The notes under the pieces were generated by a model. The model was given only the letters and a program-made list of their open reading frames with translations, searched no databases and was not told the DNA's origin. Of a DNA stretch of 64,000 bases, positions 27,304-36,545 are shown piece by piece. The stretch comes from Persicobacter sp. CCB-QB2. GTDB taxonomy: Bacteria > Bacteroidota > Bacteroidia > Cytophagales > Cyclobacteriaceae. Every line of letters begins with the position of its first letter. Positions within the stretch are counted from its first letter, which is position 1. The DNA lies in contig NZ_LBGV01000001.1 of the NCBI RefSeq assembly GCF_001274635.1, forward strand, positions 2,418,001 to 2,482,000. The letters run 5' to 3'. The position numbers and the translations under genes were made by a program.

Positions 27304-28620
27304 ATGACTAAATTATTAAATATTGGAATAAATAATAACACTAGTAAACTAGATTCATTCCGCATTCAGGTATCCAATGGACTAGCTATTGCGCTGTTAT
27401 GTATTTGCATCCCCTATGCATTAGTAAGTGCCATTTTTCTTAACAGCACAACAACCCTTTTACTCCTTAGTTTATCTACAATTTATATATTCACGATACT
27501 CCTTAATCACTTTGGCAAATATCTACTAGCTAAAATTTTAATTTCCATTTTCCCCATATTAGGCCTAGGCTTTATTCACCTCAACCTAGTCGATCCAGCG
27601 GCCGGACAATATTATAATTTCACACTGATTCAATTAAGTTATTTCATTGTTCCATGGCTACTTTTTGATCATAACAAAAAGAAGTGGATGTATTGGACAA
27701 CCCTTTTTAATCTGCTTTCTTTTTGCGCATTCCTTTCCCTGGATGGCTGGAAAGCCCCTGACTTAACCATCCCTCCCATTATCCTGAACTTTGTCATCCC
27801 TTCCCTTATTGTAATTGCGCTTATTCAAATCATTCTTTTTAGCATGGCCTTCGCTCGTGGGTATAGCCTTCTGGAAACGGAAAGCATCGAACTCTTAGAT
27901 GATCTCCGCAAGAACGAATGCCATCTGGAAAAAAGAGCAGAAGAACTGGAACTAGCCATGAGGAAAGCCGAAAAGGCTCAAAAGCTTAATCAGGAGCACC
28001 AGTGGGTAATAGAGGGCACCAGTAAGATAGAAAAGCTGCTGCGTTCAGACCTGGACGTAGAAAACCTTATAGATCAACTCATCCAAAATTTAGTCAAATA
28101 TCTAAATGCGAATCAAGCCGCTTTATTTTTCACTACGCAATCAGATGAGGGAGAAACCCTATTAGAAATGAAAGGCTGTTATGCCTACGACCGAAAGAAA
28201 TACCTTCATAAAAAAATAAACATTGGAGAAGGGCTCACCGGCCAATGCTATCTGGAAGCGGAGGAAATTTTCTTGACCGATATCCCAACGGATTACCCCA
28301 ATATCACCTCTGGTCTAGGGGATGCGCCACCTCGTTGTTTGAGTATTATCCCCTTAAAATACAGCGATACAGTAGAAGGCATTTTAGAGATTGCCTCCTT
28401 CCAACCTTTCGGTGAAAAGGAAAGAAATTTCCTTAAACAAATTTCAAACATTATAGCCAATCATTATAAAAACCTCATGAACAATGAGCAAATGAAAGCA
28501 TTGGCACAAGAGGCCCAAAAACAAGCAGAACTCCTGCGCCAACAAGAAGAAGAACTCCGACAAAATCTGGAAGAAATAGAAAGCATTAGAGAATTTCAAG
28601 AAGCTTCCAGCCATAATTAA
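27304..28620 (+). CDS. Membrane-anchored GAF-domain protein without output domain
   Basis: Starts at ATG 27304 (438 residues); a TTG at 27220 is in frame but less likely. Six membrane segments (about 20-40, 45-65, 72-90, 105-122, 130-147, 163-190) are followed by a coiled coil (LLDDLRKNECHLEKRAEELELAMRKAEKAQKLN). A GAF domain runs from about 255 to 400 (QAALFFTTQSDEGETLLEMKGCYAY ... INIGEGLTGQCYLEAEEIFLTDIP ... SIIPLKYSDTVEGILEIASFQPF). The protein ends in a second coiled coil rich in Gln and Glu. No histidine kinase, GGDEF, cyclase or phosphatase follows before the stop. It may pass signals through its coiled coil to a partner. It lies 23 bp ahead of the hot-dog gene, so probably co-transcribed. 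Confidence 0.8.
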   Translation: MTKLLNIGINNNTSKLDSFRIQVSNGLAIALLCICIPYALVSAIFLNSTTTLLLLSLSTIYIFTILLNHFGKYLLAKILISIFPILGLGFIHLNLVDPAAGQYYNFTLIQLSYFIVPWLLFDHNKKKWMYWTTLFNLLSFCAFLSLDGWKAPDLTIPPIILNFVIPSLIVIALIQIILFSMAFARGYSLLETESIELLDDLRKNECHLEKRAEELELAMRKAEKAQKLNQEHQWVIEGTSKIEKLLRSDLDVENLIDQLIQNLVKYLNANQAALFFTTQSDEGETLLEMKGCYAYDRKKYLHKKINIGEGLTGQCYLEAEEIFLTDIPTDYPNITSGLGDAPPRCLSIIPLKYSDTVEGILEIASFQPFGEKERNFLKQISNIIANHYKNLMNNEQMKALAQEAQKQAELLRQQEEELRQNLEEIESIREFQEASSHN

Positions 28621-28643
28621 CCTCCAAATTTCAAGGAAATTTT

Positions 28644-29509
28644 ATGACTAGCACTCTCGCAACTAACATCACTCCCCCTTTGGACCTCGTTCAGGTAAAA
28701 TGGCCTTATAACAAATTTGAAAAAGTTGAGATTGTTAACAGCAATACTTTAGCGGCCTGGGTTGAAAATGAATATTTGGGGCCTCACGAACTAGCTCCGA
28801 TGGGCTTAGGAGAAGCCGGCCGCCATAGTGCCATTCTAGGGGGCATGACATTGGCACACACCTTAAAAAAAAATAGTCAGGATTATTATTTGGCGATCAA
28901 TGCCGAGGTAAGAAGATTACGTGGGGAAGTTCCGGCAACTGATTCGAGTAAATTTCGAATTGTCTCCACCTGTACTTTTTCAAAAGGAAAAAATGGAAAA
29001 GTATTCAACCGTATTTTTCTGGAAGATGGTGGCTTATTATACGAATCAGAAATCGAAATTACGATAATTCCGGAAACCATTTTTGGTCGATTATTTAAAG
29101 CTCATTTTTATGAAGAAAAATTAATATTACCCTATAGTCCTTACCAGCAAAGAAGACCTCTGGAGGCTATAAATATTGATCAAAACACCATTCAGGCTTC
29201 TTTTGGCGCAATAATCCCGAAGATTGCCTGGGACATTTTGATCACTTTCCGGCACTACCTGTTGCCTTAATCGGAGAACATTTCACCAATCTGGGACACC
29301 AACTTTATTTAAGCTTATACCCTGCTAAGAATGGAAATAAAGTACGTGCTCAAAAGGCCAGCATTTCGGCTAAAAGACTTTGTTTTCATGGCACTTCCAT
29401 ACGATATGCACTCGCAGTAGCGGAAGAACAAACGCAGGGTTCCTTTACCATCAAGGGCAAAGCATTAGTCGGTGAAGAAGAAGTAGCCACCTACCAAATT
29501 ACATTTTAG
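28644..29509 (+). pseudogene. Double hot-dog-fold protein, split by a frameshift
   Basis: The first frame runs 28644-29270 and then loses likeness after FGAII. The next frame picks up with NPEDCLGHFDHFPALPVALI and continues to a TAG at 29507-29509. Adding one C to CCC at 29216-29218 joins them as FGAIIPEDCLGHFDHFPALP, giving a protein of about 288 residues. The joined sequence looks like two hot-dog domains, as in acyl-thioester hydrolases or AfsA-like enzymes: an early GPHELAPMGLGEAGRHSAILGG and a late FDHFPALPVALIGEH. The natural substrate is unknown; the family call is by motif impression only. Either a one-base deletion broke the gene or the base was missed in the assembly. Confidence 0.6.
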
Positions 29510-29545
29510 TGATCTGAATTTGGTATTGAATAAAAAAATTTCGCG

Positions 29546-29590
29546 AGCATTTAAAGCACCACCATCCGACTAAAAATTCGAATTCTGGAT
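29546..29590 (+). repeat. Short dispersed motif with hairpin, copy 2 of 3
   Basis: GAGCATTTAAAGCACCACC then ATCCGACTAAAAATTCGAATT, about 37 bp after the hot-dog gene's stop. Same layout as the copies at 401 and 55874, more diverged in the hairpin. Confidence 0.45.
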
Positions 29591-29671
29591 TTTATTCATG
29601 CTCTCCGACCTCCAAGAGGCGAAAAAAAAGGGAAGGCTTAGTCGGTCTTCCTTTCCTATAAGTTCTTTTGA

Positions 29672-29716
29672 AGCTTACCGGAAAAATATCCGGTAAGCTG
29701 TTTTCTTTTTAACTCC
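29672..29716 (+). terminator. Rho-independent terminator
   Basis: AGCTTACCGG-AAAAATAT-CCGGTAAGCT, a perfect 10-bp stem, then GTTTTCTTTTT. It closes the GAF/hot-dog unit. Confidence 0.88.
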
Positions 29717-29806
29717 ATAGACCGAATCACTCACCCACAGATTCAGAAGACCTCCCAAAAACCTATTGTCAGTTCTTTTTAAGTGGTTTTGCTGATTTTA
29801 TTCCCA

Positions 29807-29936
29807 CCTAAATTGGAGTGAGTTTGCCTTCTCCTCATCCACCTGCTTTGTTGGAAAAACTCGAAATAGCGCTTCATTCCTTCATTTTCCCTCCATTACA
29901 GGTGAAGGAGGATTTAGCATGCAATTTTCGGTTTAA
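29807..29936 (+). repeat. MITE-like repeat, forward copy overlapping the rsgA stop codon
   Basis: TTGCCTTCTCCTCATCC, ACCTGCTTTGTTGGAAA, ACTCGAAATA, CCCTCCATTACAG, GAAGGAGGATTTAGCATG and the end AATTTTCGGTTTAA. The terminal TTAA contains the TAA stop of rsgA on the minus strand. Confidence 0.65.
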
Positions 29937-30994
29937 GAACGGCCTTTCCGCTTCCGGCTTTCGCCTTGTATGGCCCGGTACATTTTCCCCAAAGCCTTAT
30001 CTTTCTTGCGGCGGTTCACCTTGTCCATCGCAAAATGCTCCTGTTCCCGCTGTAACTTTTGGTAACTTTCCCACCGGCGCCATTCCAGCCGACCGTCTTC
30101 CAACGCTTCCTGAACCGCGCATCCTGGCTCATGTTGATGACTACATCCCCGGAATTTACAGGAATCGGCCAGTTCCGCAATCTCCTCAAAGGTCATCTCC
30201 AAAGCTTCACCGCTCTGACTCAAACCAAACTCTCTCGTACCGGGTGTGTCAATCAAAAAAGCACCATTGACCAGCTGCACCAATTCACGATGGCTGGTGG
30301 TATGTCGCCCCTTTTGATTCGAATGGCTGATAGCAGAAGTTTCCATAATCTCCTGCCCTAATAACCGATTCACCAAACTGGATTTCCCAACACCGGAAGA
30401 CCCCACCACTACGGCCGTCTGCCCGGCAGGCCATAAATCGAGGATGGGATTTAGATCTTCCTGAAATAAGGAATATTGCAAAACCCTGGCCTCTCCGGCA
30501 ATCTGCTGCACTTCCTGTAGCTTTTGAGCTAACTCTTCCGGGGTACAGAGATCCGATTTGGTTAATAATATTGCCGGCTGTATTTCACAAGCCCTAATTT
30601 GCACCAAATAGCGCTCCAGCCGGTTCAGATTATAATTCTGGTCCATGGATTGTACGATAATCGCCAGATCCACATGAGCGGCCAAAACCTGCTCACTACC
30701 AAAGCCACCCACTTTTGCCCGACTCAATACAGCCCGTCGCTCATATCGCTCCATGATGTAGGCATGCGTATCATCCAAGGGCTGAATCGCCACCCAATCC
30801 CCGACTTGCGGAAGCTCGGAGGGATCATCTGCCAGGAACATCAGTTTACCCGCCAAATCTGCCTGAAACAATCCTGCAGATGAGGCCACCTCATATTTTT
30901 GGCGATGCGCACGGATAATGCGTGCCGGAATAAAATGTGGAAATATATTTTGATAAGCTTGGGGAAAGCCCCATTCTTTTAAGGTTTTAATCAT
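29933..30994 (-). CDS. rsgA: Ribosome small-subunit-dependent GTPase A
   Basis: A 353-residue circularly permuted GTPase: an N-terminal OB-fold (about 20-90: ADLAGKLMFLADDPSELPQVGDWVAI), then G4 LTKSDL, G5, G1 GSSGVGKSSLVNRLLG, the switch region KGRHTTSHRE and G3 DTPGTREFG. A C-terminal zinc-binding segment has CKFRGCSHQHEPGCAV. RsgA (YjeQ) helps late maturation of the 30S subunit. The basic tail (NRRKKDKALGKMYRAIQGESRKRKG) is usual. The 5' side of the transcript carries a predicted three-way-junction structure at 31056-31125. The stop codon falls in the end of a dispersed repeat. Confidence 0.92.
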   Translation of the reverse strand: MIKTLKEWGFPQAYQNIFPHFIPARIIRAHRQKYEVASSAGLFQADLAGKLMFLADDPSELPQVGDWVAIQPLDDTHAYIMERYERRAVLSRAKVGGFGSEQVLAAHVDLAIIVQSMDQNYNLNRLERYLVQIRACEIQPAILLTKSDLCTPEELAQKLQEVQQIAGEARVLQYSLFQEDLNPILDLWPAGQTAVVVGSSGVGKSSLVNRLLGQEIMETSAISHSNQKGRHTTSHRELVQLVNGAFLIDTPGTREFGLSQSGEALEMTFEEIAELADSCKFRGCSHQHEPGCAVQEALEDGRLEWRRWESYQKLQREQEHFAMDKVNRRKKDKALGKMYRAIQGESRKRKGRS

Positions 30995-31055
30995 TACTGT
31001 AATTATATTAGAAGCGTAATGCTACGCACTCTTAAAATATTGATAAAATGGATTA

Positions 31056-31125
31056 GATATAACTTGCCCTGGGAAAAGGTATTTTCCAAAAAAACGACGC
31101 GGGGAGCGTCTTACAGGGCAATATC
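31056..31125 (-). ncRNA. Candidate structured leader of rsgA (three-way junction)
   Basis: Read on the minus strand: outer stem GATA-TTGCCCTG / CAGGGCAA-(GTTA)-TATC enclosing two hairpins, GACGC-TCCCC-GCGTC and GGAAAA-TACC-TTTTCC. The first hairpin is followed by GTTTTTTT and so also looks like a terminator. It ends 61 bp before the rsgA start. It does not match a riboswitch I know. Strand is inferred from position and the T-run; a DNA-level role in this divergent promoter region is possible. Confidence 0.45.
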
Positions 31126-31249
31126 TACCAGTAACGATTGTGGCATAGGATGCAAATATAGTAAAATTTCTTTTTGAGAAAAAACGCGGCAATCCTGACA
31201 AAATGATTTTTAGTAACTATCCGAAAGGACTAACATTTACCTCTTTATA

Positions 31250-31849
31250 ATGAAAACCACCTTCACCTTACTTTTTTGTATGGCGATCTTGAATGTATTT
31301 GCTCAAGATCAGCTGGAATGGAAGCCCAATCAAAAATTACAATTAACTGATTTTAAATCTCCTCAAAGCAAAGTAGATCCTTCGATGAATAACCTGTTGT
31401 ATTTGACTGGTGCACAAATGGAGTTCTCCTACCAAATGACCGTTGCGGAATTTACCTTTACAAAAAATTTCAACAACAGGGTAAAAACAGTCTTCAGGAA
31501 AAGCTCCTCTACCATTATTGCGAATGATAGCACCAATGCACAACATATGGTAGCTTTAGGTAATTATGAATTTGATCTGGTGGAGTTGTATAGCAGAAAA
31601 CTGCGTAAAGCCTTGTATGAAAATAAAAATGCCTTCTCTGATGCCCGCTTTTTCCAGCCTATTCATGAAAAAATAAATGATGCCCTGAATCAAAAAAGAA
31701 ATGAGGTAAGCACGGTTTCTGATCTGGGAAGAAAGGCTGATTATCTGCAGAAGGAACATGAGCTGGTTTTGAAAGAAATTGAAGAATTAGCAGACTTCGC
31801 CATTGATGCTAAACCCAAGAAAAAGAAGAAAAATAAAGCCCGAAAGTAA
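31250..31849 (+). CDS. Exported hypothetical protein
   Basis: A 199-residue protein with a signal peptide (MKTTFTLLFCMAILNVFA, cleavage likely before QDQ). The mature part starts LEWKPNQKLQLTDFKSP, continues with SYQMTVAEFTFTKNFNNRVKTVFRKSSSTI, and ends in charged helices and a Lys-rich tail (KPKKKKKNKARK). The beginning resembles DUF922-like secreted proteins of Bacteroidota, but I cannot confirm the family and see no HExxH-type site. It is divergent from rsgA and stands alone. Confidence 0.68.
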   Translation: MKTTFTLLFCMAILNVFAQDQLEWKPNQKLQLTDFKSPQSKVDPSMNNLLYLTGAQMEFSYQMTVAEFTFTKNFNNRVKTVFRKSSSTIIANDSTNAQHMVALGNYEFDLVELYSRKLRKALYENKNAFSDARFFQPIHEKINDALNQKRNEVSTVSDLGRKADYLQKEHELVLKEIEELADFAIDAKPKKKKKNKARK

Positions 31850-31893
31850 GCATTTCCTTTTACGGGTAATTAAAACTTGATTTCGGCCTTCCC

Positions 31894-32104
31894 CCGGAGA
31901 ATTCATGCTTAAATGCTCTTTTGAGCTGCAGGGCGGCTAAAAGGAAAGTATAGTTTCCTATTTCGAGTTTTTTCCAACGCTACAGATGAAGGAGGAGAAA
32001 ACAAGTTTCCGCAAATTGGGACTATAAAAACTACCCCCATAAGAGCCTGACGACAAACATCATAACTCAAATCAAAAAAATATAACAGTAAATAATTCGG
32101 ATTC
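31894..32104 (-). repeat. MITE-like repeat, full-length reverse copy (about 211 bp)
   Basis: GAATTCATGCTTAAATGCTC, GAGCTGCAGGGCGG, CCTATTTCGAGTTTTTTCC, GATGAAGGAGGAGAAAAC and the end CAGTAAATAATTCGGATT. It fills most of the 31850-32109 gap between two convergent genes. Confidence 0.65.
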
Positions 32105-32109
32105 ATTAT

Positions 32110-32143
32110 AAAAAAAGACCGGCATCTCTACCGGTCTTTTTTT
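32110..32143. terminator. Bidirectional terminator after the his operon
   Basis: AAAAAAAGACCGG-CATCTCTA-CCGGTCTTTTTTT, perfect stem with runs on both sides. Confidence 0.88.
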
Positions 32144-32169
32144 CTATCCTATTCCTTAAAAATGCGTCA

Positions 32170-33272
32170 CTAAAGCGCACCCTTGGTGGATGGCAATTGA
32201 TTTAAAGTCTGCGGATCGCGGGCCACGGCCATTTTAATTGCCTTCGCAAAACCTTTAAAGATAGCCTCTATCTTATGATGCTCATTATCTCCCTCTGCTT
32301 TAATGTTCAGATTCGTCAAGGAAGTATCTGAGAAAGACTTGAAGAAATGGAACACCATTTCTGTTGGCAAATCGCCTACTTTCTCCCTTTTGAATTCCGC
32401 CTCCCAGATCATCCACGGGCGCCCACCAAAATCAATGGCCACCTGCGCCAGGCAGTCATCCATAGGCAATAGAAATCCATAGCGATAAATTCCCATCTTA
32501 TCTCCCAAAGCCTGACGGAAACATTCCCCAGGGCCAGCCCCGTATCTTCAATGGTGTGGTGTTCATCAATATGCAAATCACCCTTCACCTTTACGGTAAG
32601 GTCGCAATTACCATGACGCTTCACCTGATCCAGCATATGATCAAAGAACGGCAGACCGGTATCAATACTCCCCTGTCCACTGCCATCCAGATTCAGCTCT
32701 ATGAAGATATCCGTCTCATTGGTCTTACGATGAACGCTGGCCTTCCGGTCCGGCAGGCGAAGAAAGCGGTAAATCTCATCCCAGTTGGTGGTAGTCAGCA
32801 CCGCTCTTTCATCTTTGAATTCGTCCAGCAATAAGATCCCTTTCGCCCCTAAATTTTCCGCCAGCTGAATGTCTGACACCCGGTCTCCCAGCACAAAACT
32901 GTTCTCCAGATCATATTCCTCAGAAAAATACTTTTTCAGCAATCCGGTTCCCGGTTTGCGGGTATCAGCTCCCTCATGCTCAAAAGTGCGGTCAATGCAA
33001 ACCTCGGCAAAGTGAATGTTCTCCGCCTCCAGCATCTCCATCATCTTATTATGGGCGGGCCAAAAGGTATCCTCAGGGAAAGAAAGCGTCCCCAGTCCAT
33101 CCTGATTAGTCACCATTACCAGCTCATAATCCAGCTCCTCTGCTATCTTTCTGAGGTTTGACAATGCCTTGGGCAAAAAAGCCAGTTTTTCCAGAGAATC
33201 AACCTGTTCGTCTTCAATAGGCTCCACGATAATGGTGCCATCTCGGTCTATAAATAATACTTTCTTTTTCAT
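32170..33272 (-). pseudogene. hisB: Histidinol-phosphatase / imidazoleglycerol-phosphate dehydratase, split by a frameshift
   Basis: Starts at ATG 33272 ([14 protein letters not shown]). The N-terminal HAD phosphatase domain has [14 protein letters not shown] and [14 protein letters not shown]. The C-terminal dehydratase has [39 protein letters not shown] and, in the next frame, [25 protein letters not shown] and [20 protein letters not shown]. Adding one G to GGGG at 32526-32529 restores [21 protein letters not shown], as in normal HisB. The two activities are steps 7 (IGP dehydration) and 9 (histidinol-P hydrolysis) of His synthesis. With intact hisG, hisD and hisC upstream, an assembly error is likely; otherwise the cell would need external histidine. 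Confidence 0.85.
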
Positions 33273-33317
33273 AACGTTTACCTGCATCGGGAAGTGTCTC
33301 AGCTCCCCCATGTGCTT

Positions 33318-34391
33318 TTATACCTCGGCGATTTCTCCATTTTGATAGGCCTCCAGGGCTTCTACCAATAGTTTATTTTCTTCCGGTGTTCCTACGGTAA
33401 TTCTCAGACAACCTTCACATAATCTGACCTTGGAACGGTCTCTGATCACAATGCTCTTTTGTAATAAAAACTGATAAAGCTCTTTGGGTGATTTCGTCCG
33501 AACCATCAGGAAGTTAGCATCCGAGGGATACACCTTTTCCACCAGTGGCATAGATTGAAAAACCGTCTCCAATTTTTGACGTTCCGCCAGGATTTCTTTC
33601 ACGTACTGATCTTTTTCCGAGTAGCGAATCAATGCCTCCAAGGCCAACTCCTGTGTTGGCTCTGAAATATTGTAAGGTGGCTTTACCTTATTCAAAATAT
33701 CCACCACTGCCTCTGCTGCATAGCCAACCCCCAGACGAATTCCTGCCAGACCGAAAGCTTTGCTAAAGGTTTGCAAGACCACCAAATTAGGGTATTGTTT
33801 CAGGTAGGGCAACATACTTGCCCCGGGCGCGAAATCAATATAGGCCTCATCCACCACGACTAATCCCTGGAAGTTCTCCAAAAGATTAATGATGGCTTCC
33901 TTTTGCAATAAATTCCCTGTAGGGTTGTTGGGAGAGCAAACAAAAATCAACTTGGTTCTTTCGTCCACCTGATCCTTCACCTCCGGAATATCAATAAAGA
34001 AATCCCGCGTCAAAGGCGTACGGCGAGCGGTGATATTGTTGATATCCGCACACACCTTATACATCCCATAAGTAGGCGGCATGATGATCACATTATCTTC
34101 TGCCGGTACGCAAAAAGTGCGGAAAAGAAGATCAATCACTTCATCGCTTCCATTCCCTAATAGGATATTGGAAGGATTTACCTCCTTTATCTGTGCCAGC
34201 TTGTTTTTGACCTTCGCCTGAAGCGGATCGGGATATCGATTATAGGAAGCTCCTCCCACAGAACCGTATGGATTCTCATTGGCATCCAAAAAAATCTTGG
34301 CATGACCACTGTACTCATCCCGGGCGGAAGAGTAAGGCGTCAGGTATTTTAAGTGCGGACGAACTAATTTCGATAAATTAAACATGGGCAT
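33318..34391 (-). CDS. hisC: Histidinol-phosphate aminotransferase
   Basis: A 357-residue fold-type I PLP aminotransferase. Motifs: LDANENPYGSVGGASYNRYPDP near the start, GNGSDEVIDLL, SPNNPTGN, VVDEAYIDFAP and the PLP lysine in TFSKAFGLAGIRLG, then LCEGCLRITVG near the end. It converts imidazole-acetol phosphate and glutamate to histidinol phosphate. The start codon overlaps the hisD stop by one base (TAATG), pointing to translational coupling. A second ATG two codons later is possible. Normal length; no odd residues seen. Confidence 0.92.
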   Translation of the reverse strand: MPMFNLSKLVRPHLKYLTPYSSARDEYSGHAKIFLDANENPYGSVGGASYNRYPDPLQAKVKNKLAQIKEVNPSNILLGNGSDEVIDLLFRTFCVPAEDNVIIMPPTYGMYKVCADINNITARRTPLTRDFFIDIPEVKDQVDERTKLIFVCSPNNPTGNLLQKEAIINLLENFQGLVVVDEAYIDFAPGASMLPYLKQYPNLVVLQTFSKAFGLAGIRLGVGYAAEAVVDILNKVKPPYNISEPTQELALEALIRYSEKDQYVKEILAERQKLETVFQSMPLVEKVYPSDANFLMVRTKSPKELYQFLLQKSIVIRDRSKVRLCEGCLRITVGTPEENKLLVEALEAYQNGEIAEV

Positions 34392-35680
34392 TAGGATTTT
34401 AAGTGTTTTAGGCGAAGGGTGACTGCATTTTCGTGCCCATTAAGTTCCTCACTGGCCGCCATTTTTTCAATAGCAGGGCCAATGTTTTTTATACCATTTT
34501 CAGTTATTTTTTGGAAGGTGATCTGTTTCAGGTAGCTATCCAGAGATACGCCGGAATAATTTTTAGCATAACCATTCGTCGGAAGGGTGTGGTTGGTTCC
34601 CGAGGCATAATCTCCGGCAGACTCCGGCGTATAGGCCCCAATAAATACGGAGCCTGCGTTGATCACCTTTTCCGCCATAGCATCTTCATTTTGAGATTGC
34701 AGGATCAAATGCTCCGGCCCGTAAGTATTGATCAGCTCCAGCGCTTGCGTTTCCTCCTCCATCACGATGGCGAGACTATGTTTCAGCGCTTCTTTTGCAA
34801 TTTCCGCCCTTGGCAAAGTCTCCAGTTGAAGGGTCACTTGCTCCTGCACGGCCTCTACCACTGCCATTTTGTTGGTAACTAATACGACCTGGGAATCAAC
34901 TCCATGCTCGGCCTGAGATAATAAATCTGCGGCTACAAAAGCCGGATTGGCCGCCTCATCTGCATAAACCAGTACTTCCGAAGGGCCGGCCGGCATGTCA
35001 ATGGTCACATTAGTGATTTGCCCGACCAACTGCTTGGCCGCCGTGACATACTGATTTCCGGGCCCGAAAATTTTATAAACCTGAGGCACGCTTTCCGTAC
35101 CAAAAGCCATGGCAGCAATCGCCTGCGCCCCACCCGCCTTTATGACCTGATCAATGCCTAAAAGCTGTGCAGTAAAGAGAATCGCCGGATGCACCTTCCC
35201 TTCCTTATTGGGAGGTGTACATAAGACAATCTCCCCACAACCCGCAATTTTAGCAGGAATCCCGAGCATCAATACGGTAGAAAAAAGTGGCGCTGTGCCT
35301 CCCGGAATATACAAGCCCACCTTCTCAATGGCCACGGATTTCCGCCAGCAATTCACTCCGGGCATCGTTTCTACTGCCATCACCGGACGTGCCTGTGCCG
35401 CATGGAATTTCTCAATATTCGCAGCGGCCAGCTGAATGGCATCTTTCAGCTCTTCCTCCACCAAAGCTTCTGCTTCCACAAACTCCTCAGCGCTTACCGC
35501 TAAGCTGTCCAGCTCAACCTCATCAAACTGTAAACCAAAAGCTTTGAGGGCTTCATCACCCCTGTCCCGCACTTGCTCGAGCACGGGCTGCACGCGTCCG
35601 TATATTTCCGAAAGATCCAGGGTAGGGCGTTTTAACAACGCTTCCCACTGTTCTTTTTCCGGTTCCAGATAAATCTTCAT
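34391..35680 (-). CDS. hisD: Histidinol dehydrogenase
   Basis: A 429-residue enzyme that oxidises histidinol to histidine in two NAD+-linked steps with zinc. Motifs: VGLYIPGGTAPLFSTVLMLGIPAKIAG, GGAQAIAAMAFGTESVPQVYKIFGPGNQYVTAAKQ, DMPAGPSEVLVYADE, LLSQAEHGVDSQ (zinc ligands), YGPEHLIL, and GSVFIGAYTPESAGDYASGTNHTLPT. All expected catalytic residues appear to be present. It sits between hisG (4-bp gap upstream) and hisC (1-bp overlap downstream), clearly one operon. Confidence 0.93.
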   Translation of the reverse strand: MKIYLEPEKEQWEALLKRPTLDLSEIYGRVQPVLEQVRDRGDEALKAFGLQFDEVELDSLAVSAEEFVEAEALVEEELKDAIQLAAANIEKFHAAQARPVMAVETMPGVNCWRKSVAIEKVGLYIPGGTAPLFSTVLMLGIPAKIAGCGEIVLCTPPNKEGKVHPAILFTAQLLGIDQVIKAGGAQAIAAMAFGTESVPQVYKIFGPGNQYVTAAKQLVGQITNVTIDMPAGPSEVLVYADEAANPAFVAADLLSQAEHGVDSQVVLVTNKMAVVEAVQEQVTLQLETLPRAEIAKEALKHSLAIVMEEETQALELINTYGPEHLILQSQNEDAMAEKVINAGSVFIGAYTPESAGDYASGTNHTLPTNGYAKNYSGVSLDSYLKQITFQKITENGIKNIGPAIEKMAASEELNGHENAVTLRLKHLKS

Positions 35681-35684
35681 ACCC

Positions 35685-36545
35685 TTACTTGATCATTTTA
35701 TCTATCGGAAGACTAATGATATCCTCCCCTCCCACACTTTTAATATCCTCAATAACGGACCAAAACTCATCTTCCTGAATGATGGCCTGCAGTGACACCC
35801 AACCCGGAGTAGACAGTGGCGTGACCGTGGGGCTTTTGGCACCGGGAAGGATCTCCTCAATATTCTTCAGCGCCTCCTCCGGGGCGTTCAACATGATATA
35901 ACGGAAATTGCGTGCTTCCTGCACCGCCGCTATGCGGAATAATAATCGATCCAAAATAGCCCGCTTATCGGCATCCAGCCCTGGATTAGCGACCAAAACC
36001 GCCTCAGAGAAAAACACTTTTTCTACTTCTTTGAGCCCATTACTGATCAGGGTAGAGCCCGAGGATACGATATCAAAAATACCATCAGCCAGGCCAATGC
36101 CCGGGGCTATTTCCACAGAGCCAGAAATGGTGTGGATGTCAGTATCTACTCCTTGCTCCTCAAAAAATTGGCGAAGAATTACCGGATAGGAAGTCGCTAC
36201 TTTCTTTCCCTGAAAATACTTTAAACCCTCATAATCAACCTCTTTAGGAATCGCCAGGGAAATTCGACATTTAGAAAAACCTAAACGTTTAATAAGGTCT
36301 ACATTTTTCTTTTTTTCCGCGACCTCATTCTCTCCTACAATCCCAATATCCGCCACTCCGGAGGATACATAATCCGGAATATCATCATCTCTGAGAAATA
36401 AAAATTCGATCGGAAAATTAGTTGAAGTGGCTTTTAACTTGCGATCATTATTGGAAAATTTCACCCCGCACTCTTTCAACAAGCTTAAAGAAGATTCTGA
36501 TAAACGGCCTTTTTTCTGAACGGCCAAACGCAATACAGTACTCAT
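35685..36545 (-). CDS. hisG: ATP phosphoribosyltransferase, long form
   Basis: A 286-residue protein catalysing the first step of histidine synthesis, PRPP plus ATP to PR-ATP. Motifs: LAVQKKGRLSESSLSLLKECG at the start, DIGIVGENEV, KVATSYPVILRQFF, SGSVEIAPGIGLADGIFDIVSSGSTL (PRPP loop), and a C-terminal regulatory domain (about 210-286) ending in GGEDIISLPIDKMIK. The length and last domain mark the hexameric, His-inhibited long form, so no HisZ is needed. Upstream there is no His-codon-rich leader peptide; a small TCTGCA/TGCAGA inverted repeat lies about 50 bp before the start, of unknown meaning. Confidence 0.92.
   Translation of the reverse strand: MSTVLRLAVQKKGRLSESSLSLLKECGVKFSNNDRKLKATSTNFPIEFLFLRDDDIPDYVSSGVADIGIVGENEVAEKKKNVDLIKRLGFSKCRISLAIPKEVDYEGLKYFQGKKVATSYPVILRQFFEEQGVDTDIHTISGSVEIAPGIGLADGIFDIVSSGSTLISNGLKEVEKVFFSEAVLVANPGLDADKRAILDRLLFRIAAVQEARNFRYIMLNAPEEALKNIEEILPGAKSPTVTPLSTPGWVSLQAIIQEDEFWSVIEDIKSVGGEDIISLPIDKMIK

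Noticed and set aside
31056-31125. Known riboswitch (TPP, cobalamin, SAM, preQ1)
   Set aside because: None of the conserved core sequences of these classes is present; only the secondary structure is suggestive.
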